In this document: positions 33,501 to 40,437 of the stretch, piece after piece
How the letters are laid out: every line of letters starts with the position of its first letter
Position numbering within the stretch: the stretch's first letter is position 1
Source: Bacilli bacterium
GTDB taxonomy: Bacteria; Bacillota_I; Bacilli_A; ML615J-28; CAG-698
Reading direction: 5' to 3'
NCBI GenBank assembly: GCA_017450215.1
Contig: JAFSVH010000056.1
Coordinates: 1 to 50,546 of the forward strand
Length of the DNA stretch: 50,546 nucleotides
Notes under the pieces: generated by a model
The model's input: only the letters and a program-made list of their open reading frames with translations
What the model was told of the DNA's origin: nothing
The model's database searches: none
Translations under genes and position numbers: made by a program

Positions 33501-33618
33501 CATTGTTCCTGGAACAACTACATGGGAACAATGGAATGGTTCTTATGCATCTAGCAAGATTTGGAACAATGGTCGTTTCTCAAGTAATGACATTGTTGAT
33601 TTACCATATATTGACTAA
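30598..33618 (+). CDS. Lipoprotein with BIG2, InlB-type and N-acetylmuramoyl-L-alanine amidase domains
   Basis: A 1006-residue exported protein. Lipobox LVAC with Cys19. Domain order: BIG2-like (about 25-98), InlB-type repeats (about 105-220, with FIGW and FMGW), a beta-rich domain (about 225-375) not recognised, another InlB-like segment (to about 440), two BIG2 domains (about 442-525 and 530-610), then an Amidase_2/PGRP domain (about 690-920): YVTVHDTA (zinc His), IHYVVGSGGIYQ, GIEMCVN (Glu), and KMHNTWTGKNCPQ (second His, Cys). It cleaves the muramoyl-alanine bond of peptidoglycan, so it acts in wall remodelling or on other bacteria. It indicates a walled organism. Confidence 0.9.
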   Translation: MKKNLFLVILFFAFALVACGEKVDPTISVDKDDVSIEVGKTESINIKALNTEETITVTSADDSIATIQDGVISAVGVGETTLTINCGSLTKTIKVTVTPEPAETFTVKFLNSDYSLIETQTVEKGKDATPPTVDSTEEKKFIGWSKPYTNITANVTCVAMYQDKYTVTYNVAGGVMEGEGTTSYFAGDTFDLPLAHKSGCKFMGWEDSENPGDLIDKLPSDATGNKLFTAKYAEVSKFNVEYDFVNGISSELYLASKEVAVATWYIDNYNAVKGSYWGGAYANYSFITNKSNDPGATFSDRFYIAVDSETGLYKVVSILLSGASSWPNGAQYVITFSSSYKNHNAFHNEAVKVEVGDYVVFDGDFTQIKKTGSPESVNVYFFREDPTVSVVNKVVNSETDQLIAPVRLGYKFLYWADDYGLKVTSINQLYNNAKLKAVWEERTPVTDISTNDVPAELRTGETFKINAKVVPSDAYFQTVSFSTSNRDIIDVDQNGNLTAKSAGTCQITMVDYMKRVTNEKTITVYSIDSIDLNTGSFTGVMAVNDTFKLEPIAVGKNIDNVTFTFTSLTPNIVSVDANGNIKALAVGSGNIQIKDSANHTLEFGVTVASFDENSKVDQLLKLLAENNMATVQAGNVSLYDDGTEKYYKATYGSVNYFYFAKFEINRSNANGVANPDGSPMTRRFDATHDDSIQYVTVHDTATLTGNANSTAASMNNSGTNSSATIHYVVGSGGIYQAVTEDFIAYHAGDGTGNKIEYYNTGVKAPTTGSQYPAYGIKKTDNGYIYTINGQDTTISVPNTGGTPKLTHLGPIWKIVDGYYYIGKTWHSSGYGYVGSYGGNNNSIGIEMCVNIGGDIYDTWQRNAQLVADICIRNNLDITRVKMHNTWTGKNCPQCLIAGHYWWNFIKMVQANMTIMTEYKDATISVTSNNPNIVNNDGRIVNAPATTTKVSYTVTVSIGTETKSMTFYNIVPGTTTWEQWNGSYASSKIWNNGRFSSNDIVDLPYID

Positions 33619-33640
33619 TTAATTATTATTAAGATATAAT
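33611..33640 (+). promoter_or_regulatory. Candidate promoter of the EEP-family gene
   Basis: TTGACT overlapping the amidase stop codon, 18-bp spacer, TATAAT. Plausible but in very AT-rich sequence. Confidence 0.4.
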
Positions 33641-33658
33641 AATGTTATAAAATAAAAG

Positions 33659-33698
33659 ATAGAGGATGATAGATAGATATTTTTATCATCCTCTATTT
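33659..33698 (+). terminator. Hairpin between the amidase and EEP genes
   Basis: A 13-bp perfect stem (atagaggatgata / tatcatcctctat) with a 12-base loop, followed only by TTTA before the next ribosome site. It could be a terminator for the amidase gene or a leader hairpin for the next gene. Confidence 0.6.
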
Positions 33699-33711
33699 AA
33701 AGAGGTGAATT

Positions 33712-34776
33712 ATGTTAAAAAAAATATTAAAAATCTTAGGTATTATTCTAGGTGGTTTGGTATCTTTAGTTATTCTATTATTCTTAGTTTTAACTATTTT
33801 TGAATATCGTCCAGATGATATAGAAGAATTAGCTATTAACAATAACCAAAGCAGTGTTGTAGAAAAGGGAACAGAGTATCGAATTGTTACTTGGAATGTA
33901 GGATATGGAGCATTAGGAGATAATGCCGATTTCTTCATGGATGGTGGTACTCATGTTTATACTTCAAATAAGAAAAGAATAAAAGACAATATTGATTGTA
34001 TTCAAAGTGAACTAAATTCGTTGAATGCTGATTTTATTTTCTTACAAGAAGTAGATGTTGCTTCAAGTAGATCTCACATGGTTGATGAAGTTGAATACTT
34101 TGCTGATGCACTTCCTAATTATGGTTATACTTATGCATTGAATTATAGATGCTTATTCGTTCCAATTCCTTTCCCACCAATGGCTAAGGTTAAAAGTGGT
34201 ATAATGTCATTTTCTAAATTTGAAATCAGTGAAGCAAATAGACAAGCTTTACCTTGTCCATTTAGTTGGCCAGTTAGTCTTGCTAACTTAAAACGTGGAT
34301 TAAGTATTCAAGTATTTGATATTAAAGATACTAATAAAAAGCTTTATATGATCAATTTCCATTTAGAAGCTTATGATGATGGTGAAGGTAAGATTGCACA
34401 AACAAAAGTATTAGTTGATTTATTAGAATCAATTTATGCAAATGGTGATTATGCTATTGCTGGTGGTGATTTCAACCAAACTTTGTCAACAATTTCAGAA
34501 GATAAATATCCGATCACAGAAGAAGGTGGTTGGGCTCCAGGCATTATTGATGTAAGTGGATTTACTAATTTTACAGCTGTTATGGATGATGCTACTCCTA
34601 CATGTAGATCATTAAAGGTTCCATATGTTGATGCTAATAAAGCAACATTCCAATATTATTTAATTGATGGTTTTCTTGTTTCTAATAACATTGATATTAT
34701 TAGCTATAATACAATAGGTTTAGATTTTGTGTGGTCTGATCATAATCCAGTCAAAATGAATTTTAAAGTAAATTAG
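33712..34776 (+). CDS. Membrane-anchored endonuclease/exonuclease/phosphatase-family protein
   Basis: A 354-residue protein. One N-terminal membrane segment (about 8-30) anchors the domain outside the cell. The EEP fold is marked by RIVTWNVGYG (Asn), FIFLQEVD (catalytic Glu), INFHLEAYDDG (His), GGDFNQT (Asp-x-Asn) and the final WSDHNPV (Asp-His). Members cut nucleic acids, sphingomyelin or phosphoinositides. Ribosome site gaggtgaatt. The substrate is not predictable. The gene stands between a wall-amidase gene and rpsU, and with the other lipoproteins adds to a set of exported hydrolases. Confidence 0.87.
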   Translation: MLKKILKILGIILGGLVSLVILLFLVLTIFEYRPDDIEELAINNNQSSVVEKGTEYRIVTWNVGYGALGDNADFFMDGGTHVYTSNKKRIKDNIDCIQSELNSLNADFIFLQEVDVASSRSHMVDEVEYFADALPNYGYTYALNYRCLFVPIPFPPMAKVKSGIMSFSKFEISEANRQALPCPFSWPVSLANLKRGLSIQVFDIKDTNKKLYMINFHLEAYDDGEGKIAQTKVLVDLLESIYANGDYAIAGGDFNQTLSTISEDKYPITEEGGWAPGIIDVSGFTNFTAVMDDATPTCRSLKVPYVDANKATFQYYLIDGFLVSNNIDIISYNTIGLDFVWSDHNPVKMNFKVN

Positions 34777-34819
34777 TTAATAAGAATAGTTACTATTTGT
34801 AAAATAGTTATAATTTTTC

Positions 34820-34848
34820 TTTACTTTATATAACGAATATATTATAAT
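34820..34848 (+). promoter_or_regulatory. Promoter of rpsU
   Basis: TTTACT, 17 bp, TATAAT, 31 bp before the ATG at 34880, with ribosome site gaggtga. Confidence 0.8.
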
Positions 34849-34879
34849 GGATATGCTATAAAAAGTGAGGTGAGACGGA

Positions 34880-35056
34880 ATGCCAAAAACAGTTGTTCGT
34901 GAGAACGAAAGTTTAGAAGATGCTTTAAAGCGTTTTAAACGTGATGTAGCTAGAGCAGGTACTCTTGCTGAACTACGTAAACGTGAATATTATCTTAAAC
35001 CAAGTGATATTCGTAAAATGAAAAAAAGAGCAATGAAAAAGAATCGTTATAAATAA
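34880..35056 (+). CDS. rpsU: 30S ribosomal protein bS21
   Basis: A 58-residue basic protein, starting [19 protein letters not shown] and ending [11 protein letters not shown], a textbook bS21 in length and sequence. It belongs to the small ribosomal subunit and helps initiation. It has its own strong promoter and ribosome site, and a terminator 44 bp after the stop. rpsU followed by phoH-ybeY-cdd-era-recO is a common Firmicutes order. Confidence 0.97.
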   Translation: MPKTVVRENESLEDALKRFKRDVARAGTLAELRKREYYLKPSDIRKMKKRAMKKNRYK

Positions 35057-35099
35057 TTAAATTTATAATTATAAAGTTATTATTTATATCAATACCTCC

Positions 35100-35140
35100 A
35101 AAAAGATATCATTTAAATTTGATATCTTTTTCTTTTTTTT
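35100..35140 (+). terminator. Terminator of rpsU
   Basis: A 12-bp stem (aaaaagatatca / tgatatcttttt), 8-base loop, then a long T-rich tail. Confidence 0.9.
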
Positions 35141-35170
35141 ACATTTTTTAATGTTCTTGTGTTATAATCT
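35138..35170 (+). promoter_or_regulatory. Promoter of the phoH-recO operon
   Basis: The 12-mer GTGTTATAATCT (35159-35170) is an extended -10; TTTACA lies 19 bp upstream of TATAAT. It overlaps the upstream in-frame ATG at 35151, ruling that out as the start of phoH. Confidence 0.6.
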
Positions 35171-35201
35171 AGTTAATAAAAATAATATAAATGGAGATTT
35201 A

Positions 35202-36194
35202 ATGGAAAACATAGTAGAAGTAAGTACTTTAACAAAAATTTATGAACTTAAAGATAAATCAATTGAAGCAAAGCTTTTAGGCCCTAATAATATCATTTTA
35301 AAAACAATTGAAGATGAATTAAAACTAAATATTATTATTACTAAATCATGTGTATATGTTAATAATGATAATCTAGAAGATATTAATAAGAAGATAATTA
35401 TTATTATTAATTCTATTGAAGATTTAATTAAGATTAATTATCCTTTTACTAATATTGATATTATCAATATCATTAAAGCTATTGATAATAAACAAATAGA
35501 TGATTTAATGAAAATATTGGTAAACAAAGAAGTTTTAACTGTATTAAATAGCGGTAAAGCAATTTATCCTAAAACAGTTAATCAAGCTAGATATATTAAT
35601 GCTTTTAAAAATAATGATATTATTTTTGGTATTGGTCCTGCTGGAACGGGCAAAACATATTTAGCTGTTCTTTTTGCTAGTCAAGCGCTCAAGAAAAATG
35701 ATATTAAAAAGATTATTTTAGTAAGACCTGTTGTTGAAGCAGGGGAAAGATTGGGCTTTTTACCTGGTGATTTAAAAGAGAAAATTGATCCTTATTTAGT
35801 TCCTTTATATGATGCTTTAAATGATTGTTTTGGTAAAGAAACAGTTGATAAATTGATTTTGAAAGGTAATATTGAAGTATGCCCTTTAGCTTATATGAGA
35901 GGTAGAACTTTGGATAATGCGATTATTATTTTAGATGAAGCACAAAATGCTACTCTTCAACAGATGAAGATGTTTCTAACTAGACTTGGCTATCAATCTA
36001 AAATGATTATCACTGGTGATATTACACAAATAGATTTAAATAGCACTTATCAATCTGGTTTGATTCAAGCTAATAAAATCTTACAAGATATTAAAGGAAT
36101 TGAATTTGTTCATTTTGAGAGAAATGATGTAATGAGAAATCCTATTGTTTATAAAATTATTGAAAGATATGAAAAATATAATATTGAAAGTTAA
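35202..36194 (+). CDS. phoH: PhoH-family ATPase
   Basis: A 330-residue cytoplasmic protein. The start chosen is ATG 35202, preceded by GGAGATTTA; the in-frame ATG at 35151 lies inside the promoter. It has an N-terminal KH-like region, Walker A GPAGTGKT near residue 140, LVRPVVEAGERLGFLPGD near 165 (shortened: RPVVEAGERLGFLPGD), and Walker B IIILDEAQNA near 225. PhoH/PhoL proteins are linked with YbeY in RNA processing, and ybeY is directly downstream. Confidence 0.94.
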   Translation: MENIVEVSTLTKIYELKDKSIEAKLLGPNNIILKTIEDELKLNIIITKSCVYVNNDNLEDINKKIIIIINSIEDLIKINYPFTNIDIINIIKAIDNKQIDDLMKILVNKEVLTVLNSGKAIYPKTVNQARYINAFKNNDIIFGIGPAGTGKTYLAVLFASQALKKNDIKKIILVRPVVEAGERLGFLPGDLKEKIDPYLVPLYDALNDCFGKETVDKLILKGNIEVCPLAYMRGRTLDNAIIILDEAQNATLQQMKMFLTRLGYQSKMIITGDITQIDLNSTYQSGLIQANKILQDIKGIEFVHFERNDVMRNPIVYKIIERYEKYNIES

Positions 36195-36201
36195 ATAATA
36201 T

Positions 36202-36639
36202 ATGAAGATTAATACTTATTTACATATTGATAAAAAATCAATTAATTTTGATTATAAAACTATTATTAAAACCTTAGCAAAGGCTATCGAAGATAGATTT
36301 AAAGATAAAAAAGAATGTTCATTAGTTATTACTAATAATGAAGAGATCCATTATTTAAATAAAATTTATCGTAATATTGATAGACCAACTGATGTATTAT
36401 CATTTGAAGAAGAACGAGAAAATGAAGATGATAAATATTTAGGTGATATTATTATTTCAATTGATAAAGTTTATGAACAAGCTTTAGAATATGGTCATTC
36501 CAATGAACGTGAATTTGCGTTTTTATTATGTCATGGCTTACTTCATATTAGGGGATATGACCATATGGAAAAAGAAGATGAAGAAATCATGTTCAAATTA
36601 CAAGATGAAATATTAGATCAAACTATTTATAAAAGATAA
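36202..36639 (+). CDS. ybeY: Endoribonuclease YbeY (rRNA maturation)
   Basis: A 145-residue metal-dependent RNase that works on 16S rRNA 3' ends and ribosome quality control. The zinc motif HGLLHIRGYDH is present near residue 115, and RNIDRPTDVLSF near 58 is typical. No obvious ribosome site precedes the ATG, which lies 7 bp after phoH, so translation is probably coupled. Confidence 0.95.
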   Translation: MKINTYLHIDKKSINFDYKTIIKTLAKAIEDRFKDKKECSLVITNNEEIHYLNKIYRNIDRPTDVLSFEEERENEDDKYLGDIIISIDKVYEQALEYGHSNEREFAFLLCHGLLHIRGYDHMEKEDEEIMFKLQDEILDQTIYKR

Positions 36640-36661
36640 GACGCGAAAACGGAGATAAAAT

Positions 36662-37096
36662 ATGAAATATAACAAAATAGAAAAAGATAATTTAGTTTAT
36701 TCAGAAATGTTTAGATTAGCTAAAGATGTTAGAGAAAATGCCTATACTCCATATTCACAATATAAAGTTGGTGCTTGCGTTCTAATGAAAAATGGCAAGA
36801 TGTTTACTGGCTGCAATGTTGAGAATTCATCTTATGGATTAACTGTTTGTGCTGAAAGAAATGCTATTTTTAAAGCAGTTTCTAATGGCTATAAGCCAGG
36901 TGATTTTAAGGATATATTAATTGTTACTGATTCTAAAGATAGTATTGCTACAGCATGTGGTGCTTGTAGACAGGTCATTGTTGAATTCTTTGATAGTGAT
37001 TCAAGAATCATCAATGCTAATCTTGAAGGTGATTATTTTGAATTATCTTTGGAAGAATTATTGCCTTTTGCTTTTACTAAAGAGGACTTAGATTAA
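36662..37096 (+). CDS. cdd: Cytidine deaminase
   Basis: A 144-residue zinc enzyme converting cytidine to uridine. YTPYSQYKVGAC near residue 28, the CAERNAIF motif near 67 (Cys, catalytic Glu) and CGACRQV near 99 (two zinc Cys) are all present. Length is normal for the homotetrameric class. Ribosome site cggagat. It overlaps era by one base. Confidence 0.96.
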   Translation: MKYNKIEKDNLVYSEMFRLAKDVRENAYTPYSQYKVGACVLMKNGKMFTGCNVENSSYGLTVCAERNAIFKAVSNGYKPGDFKDILIVTDSKDSIATACGACRQVIVEFFDSDSRIINANLEGDYFELSLEELLPFAFTKEDLD

Positions 37097-38007
37097 TGTT
37101 TAAGTCAGGTTTTGTGTCTATTATTGGTAGACCTAATGTTGGTAAATCAACATTCTTGAATTCTTGTTTAGGTCAAAAAATATCAATTATATCTCCTAAA
37201 GCTCAAACAACAAGAAATGCTATCAAAGGTATTTATACAGATGAAGAAGCTCAAATTGTATTTATTGATACTCCTGGTATTCATAAACCTAAAAATGAGC
37301 TTGGTGAATTTATGAATAAACAAGCATTATCATCACTAAATGATAGTGATTTAGTATTGTGGATCGTTGATAGTACAGAAGAATATGGTAGTGGAGATAT
37401 GTACATTAAACATATTTTAGAAGATGTGAAAGTTCCTTTAATTATCGCTTTTAATAAAATTGATAAAAGCATTATTGCTAAAAACATTAATGTTAAAAGC
37501 ATTAATGCTTTGTTTAATGAAAATAAAAATAAATTCTTAGATAATTTGAATTATTCATCTTCTATTGACATTAGTTCATTAAATGGAACAAATGTTGATA
37601 AATTAATTGATGTGATTAAACAAAATCTTGATGAAGGACCAATGTATTATCCTAAAGATGCTATCACTGATGAACCAGTTAGATTTATTGCTTCTGAAAT
37701 AATCAGAGAAAAAATCTTTTTATTAACTAAGGAAGAAATTCCTCATTCAGTTGCTGTTATTATTGATGATATGAGAGCAGATGAAGAGGGTTTAATGAAT
37801 ATCTTTGCTACAATTTATGTTGAAAGGAAGAGTCAAAAAAAGATTATCATTGGTGAAGCAGGATCAATGATTAAAAAGATTGGAACGCTAGCAAGAAAAG
37901 AAATTAATCTTTTAATTGGAGAGAAAACATATCTTGAATTATGGGTTAAAGTAGAAGAAGGATGGAGAACAAAAAGAAGAACTCTATCTATGTTAGGTTA
38001 TAAATAA
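37096..38007 (+). CDS. era: GTPase Era
   Basis: A 303-residue protein. G1 GRPNVGKST at 10-18, switch DTPGIH near 57, NKID near 118, and a C-terminal KH domain with GEAGSMIKKIGTLAR near 254. It binds the 3' end of 16S rRNA in 30S assembly. Translation is coupled with cdd (TAATG). recO follows two bases after the stop region. Confidence 0.97.
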   Translation: MFKSGFVSIIGRPNVGKSTFLNSCLGQKISIISPKAQTTRNAIKGIYTDEEAQIVFIDTPGIHKPKNELGEFMNKQALSSLNDSDLVLWIVDSTEEYGSGDMYIKHILEDVKVPLIIAFNKIDKSIIAKNINVKSINALFNENKNKFLDNLNYSSSIDISSLNGTNVDKLIDVIKQNLDEGPMYYPKDAITDEPVRFIASEIIREKIFLLTKEEIPHSVAVIIDDMRADEEGLMNIFATIYVERKSQKKIIIGEAGSMIKKIGTLARKEINLLIGEKTYLELWVKVEEGWRTKRRTLSMLGYK

Positions 38008-38008
38008 T

Positions 38009-38758
38009 ATGACTAATAATGAAGATAAGAATATTGGTATTATTGTGAAAAACATGGATTATAAAGATGATTCTAAAATCATCTTTATAATAACAAATGA
38101 AGGCTTGATTAGTTTAATTGCTAGAGGAGCAAATAAATTAAAAAGTAAGAATAACGCTTATACAAAGATATTAACTAAAATTGAATATAATTCTAAAGGT
38201 AAATTTATTACAACAGCCAAGATTATCCATAATTATAATAATATTAAGGTTAATATTGATATATATACTAAAATTCTAATTATTTTAGAGATGTCTTATG
38301 TATTAGCGCCTCATATTACTGATTATGAATTATTCTTTAGATTTCTATCTGATATTTTAGATTTAATAAATAATTATAAATATAGTGATTTGATTAATTT
38401 ATATGTTCTAACATTTAGAATTAAATTATTATATTTATTAGGTGTTGCTCCTATTTTATCTAAGTGTGTTTCTTGTGGAAGAAAAGAAAATCTAATTGGT
38501 TTTAGTTTAGATAATGGAGGTATGCTATGTTTGAATTGTGCTTCAGACCTTAACAAAATCAACCATTCAAATTATATTCAGCTTTTTAGAATTTTATATC
38601 TTACTAAATTAGATAAATTGAATGATGAATATTTAATTGAATTAAATAAATCATATAATGAAGAAGATATTGAAAATATAGATAAATTAATTAATTCATA
38701 TTATGAATCTTATTTAGGATTTAAAAGTAAAAGTAAAGAAATATTAAATAAAATTTAA
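38009..38758 (+). CDS. recO: DNA repair protein RecO
   Basis: A 249-residue protein of usual length. The N-terminal OB fold contains IIVKNMDYKDDSKIIFIIT (a typical RecO opening), and the C-terminal half has a zinc ribbon-like CVSCGR ... GGMLCLNC near residues 152-175. RecO helps load RecA on single-stranded DNA. It is the last gene of the phoH operon, with no clear ribosome site, and is followed at once by a terminator. Confidence 0.93.
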   Translation: MTNNEDKNIGIIVKNMDYKDDSKIIFIITNEGLISLIARGANKLKSKNNAYTKILTKIEYNSKGKFITTAKIIHNYNNIKVNIDIYTKILIILEMSYVLAPHITDYELFFRFLSDILDLINNYKYSDLINLYVLTFRIKLLYLLGVAPILSKCVSCGRKENLIGFSLDNGGMLCLNCASDLNKINHSNYIQLFRILYLTKLDKLNDEYLIELNKSYNEEDIENIDKLINSYYESYLGFKSKSKEILNKI

Positions 38759-38799
38759 TGCATAAACTTTGTGAAAGAATATAAAGTTTATGCATTTTT
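38758..38799 (+). terminator. Terminator of the phoH-recO operon
   Basis: A 12-13-bp stem (tgcataaacttt / aaagtttatgca), 12-base loop, T-run. Confidence 0.9.
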
Positions 38800-38950
38800 G
38801 CATTTATTTTGAAAAACGTATGAACATTATATTGTTGTTTAAAATCATATTTTTTGCATTTATATATATTCAAACCTCTTTTATTGAGGTGATTAAAAGA
38901 AGATAAATGATAAAAAATGTAATATTGATTATAATTAACAAATCGATAGA

Positions 38951-38986
38951 ATAATATTATATTTATAACAATATTATCTTTTTTTT
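38951..38986 (+). terminator. Weak terminator-like hairpin before the rnf promoter
   Basis: Eight A-T pairs (ataatatt / aatattat), 11-base loop, then C and eight T's. Too AT-rich to be sure. Confidence 0.35.
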
Positions 38987-38995
38987 ATATTCTAA

Positions 38996-39024
38996 TTGCG
39001 AATAATCTTTTATTATGATAAAAT
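38996..39024 (+). promoter_or_regulatory. Promoter of the rnf operon
   Basis: TTGCGA, 17-bp spacer, TAAAAT with upstream TG (extended -10). It gives a leader of about 100 nt before rnfC. Confidence 0.65.
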
Positions 39025-39055
39025 GGTATGATAATAGATATATAATAGGATTACT

Positions 39056-39088
39056 ATGCAATTAGGTCGTTTTTATAATCTATTTTAA
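39056..39088 (+). CDS. Possible 10-residue leader peptide upstream of rnfC
   Basis: MQLGRFYNLF followed by TAA, preceded by taggattact, a good ribosome site. It lies wholly in the rnf leader. Could be a chance short frame; no attenuator-type terminator follows it. Confidence 0.25.
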   Translation: MQLGRFYNLF

Positions 39089-39132
39089 TAATTTATATAA
39101 ATTAAATAAAATCAAATTAAAAGGGGTAGGAT

Positions 39133-40428
39133 ATGTTTCGTAAAACAAAAGGTGTTCATATTAGTGAGTTTCCTGAACATAAACATATTAGTGATTCTAA
39201 GCCAATCATTAATTATTTAGATCCTGAATTTGTTTACATTCCTTTAGTAGAGCAAGGTGCTTTATGTGAAGTTAAAGTGAATGAAGGCGCTATGGTTACA
39301 GTTGGTCAAGTTGTTGCTATGAAGACTGGTAGATTTGGTTTGCCAATTCATTCATCAGTTTCTGGTAAGGTTGTATCATGTAACAAGAAGATGTGGCACA
39401 GTAGTGGAAAGCTTGTTGATTGCATTCAAATTAAGAATGATTTTCTATATACAATGAGCGAATCAATTAAACCACTTGAAGACATTACACCTGAAAACAT
39501 TGCTTTAAAAGCAAAAGATTGTGGAATAGTGGGTCTTGGTGGTAGTGGTTTTCCTACTTATGTAAAATATCAGGTAAAGACAGCAATGGATTATGTTATC
39601 ATCAATGCTGCTGAATGTGAACCATTCATTACTTGTGATTACCGTTTAATCTTAGAAGAAACTGCATCATTATTTAGTGGTATTAAATATATTATGACTG
39701 CAGTTGGTGCTAAGAAGGGTGTTATTGCTATTAAGGAAAACAAATATGAAGCAATTAAAAAAATAAGTGAATATATCGTAACTAATAAAATTATGGACGT
39801 TGATTTATTCTTCCTTAAGGATGAATATCCAGCTGGATGGGAAAAATACATCGTACAAAGAGTGACAAAGAAGAATTATAATGGTTTACCTAGTGAAGCT
39901 GGTGCAGTTGTTAATAATGTTGCTACAGCTATTGCTTTGGCTCATGCAATTGAAGAAGGTATGCCACTTGTAACTAAGGTTGTTACTTTCACTGGTTATG
40001 GTTTGAAGAATCCACAAAATGTTAGACTTAGAATTGGTACTAACGTTAGTGAAGTAATCAAATCTTTAGGTGGTTATACTGATGATAAATGTGATTATTT
40101 GATGATTGCTGGTGGGCCAATGACTGGTCAAACAGTGGCATTTGAATCATTAGTTGTCAATCGTTCACTTGGAAGTGTCTTAATTAATGAAAGATTTAAA
40201 GTAGAAGAACTTCCATGCTTGGGCTGTGGTAAATGTGCTAGTGTATGCCCTGCACATTTAACTCCAACTCAAATTAAGCGTGTATTAGAAGCAAAAGATA
40301 CTAAATTATTGGAAACATTAAAACCAACTAGATGTGTTCAATGTGGCTTATGTTCATATATTTGTCCATCTAGAATCAGTTTAACAGAAGCTGTAGGCAA
40401 AGCAAAAGCTTTTGTTATGAAGAAATAG
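39133..40428 (+). CDS. rnfC: Rnf electron-transport complex subunit C
   Basis: A 431-residue peripheral subunit that exchanges electrons with NAD(H). Seen: GGSGFPTYVK near residue 137 (NADH site), NAAECEPFITCDYR near 155, and GGPMTGQTV near 328. Two 4Fe-4S motifs lie at the C-terminus (CLGCGKCASVCPAHLTP and CVQCGLCSYICPSRIS). The ribosome site is aggggtagg. It heads the canonical order C-D-G-E-A-B. Rnf couples ferredoxin oxidation by NAD+ to Na+ or H+ export. Confidence 0.96.
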   Translation: MFRKTKGVHISEFPEHKHISDSKPIINYLDPEFVYIPLVEQGALCEVKVNEGAMVTVGQVVAMKTGRFGLPIHSSVSGKVVSCNKKMWHSSGKLVDCIQIKNDFLYTMSESIKPLEDITPENIALKAKDCGIVGLGGSGFPTYVKYQVKTAMDYVIINAAECEPFITCDYRLILEETASLFSGIKYIMTAVGAKKGVIAIKENKYEAIKKISEYIVTNKIMDVDLFFLKDEYPAGWEKYIVQRVTKKNYNGLPSEAGAVVNNVATAIALAHAIEEGMPLVTKVVTFTGYGLKNPQNVRLRIGTNVSEVIKSLGGYTDDKCDYLMIAGGPMTGQTVAFESLVVNRSLGSVLINERFKVEELPCLGCGKCASVCPAHLTPTQIKRVLEAKDTKLLETLKPTRCVQCGLCSYICPSRISLTEAVGKAKAFVMKK

Positions 40429-40437
40429 AGGTATTAT

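Larger units (their letters stand above)
38759..39132. other. Intergenic region upstream of rnfC
   Basis: This 374-bp stretch holds the recO terminator, a small hairpin (acctc / gaggt near 38875), a weak second terminator-like element at 38951-38986 (8 A-T pairs then eight T's), the rnf promoter at 38996-39024, and a 10-codon open frame with a ribosome site at 39056-39088. No larger gene is seen. The space between the two terminator-like elements could encode a small RNA, but no promoter is obvious. Confidence 0.55.

Noticed and set aside
35151-35201. Upstream ATG extension of phoH
   Set aside because: The ATG lies over the -10 element and lacks a ribosome site; ATG 35202 has GGAG and matches the usual PhoH start.
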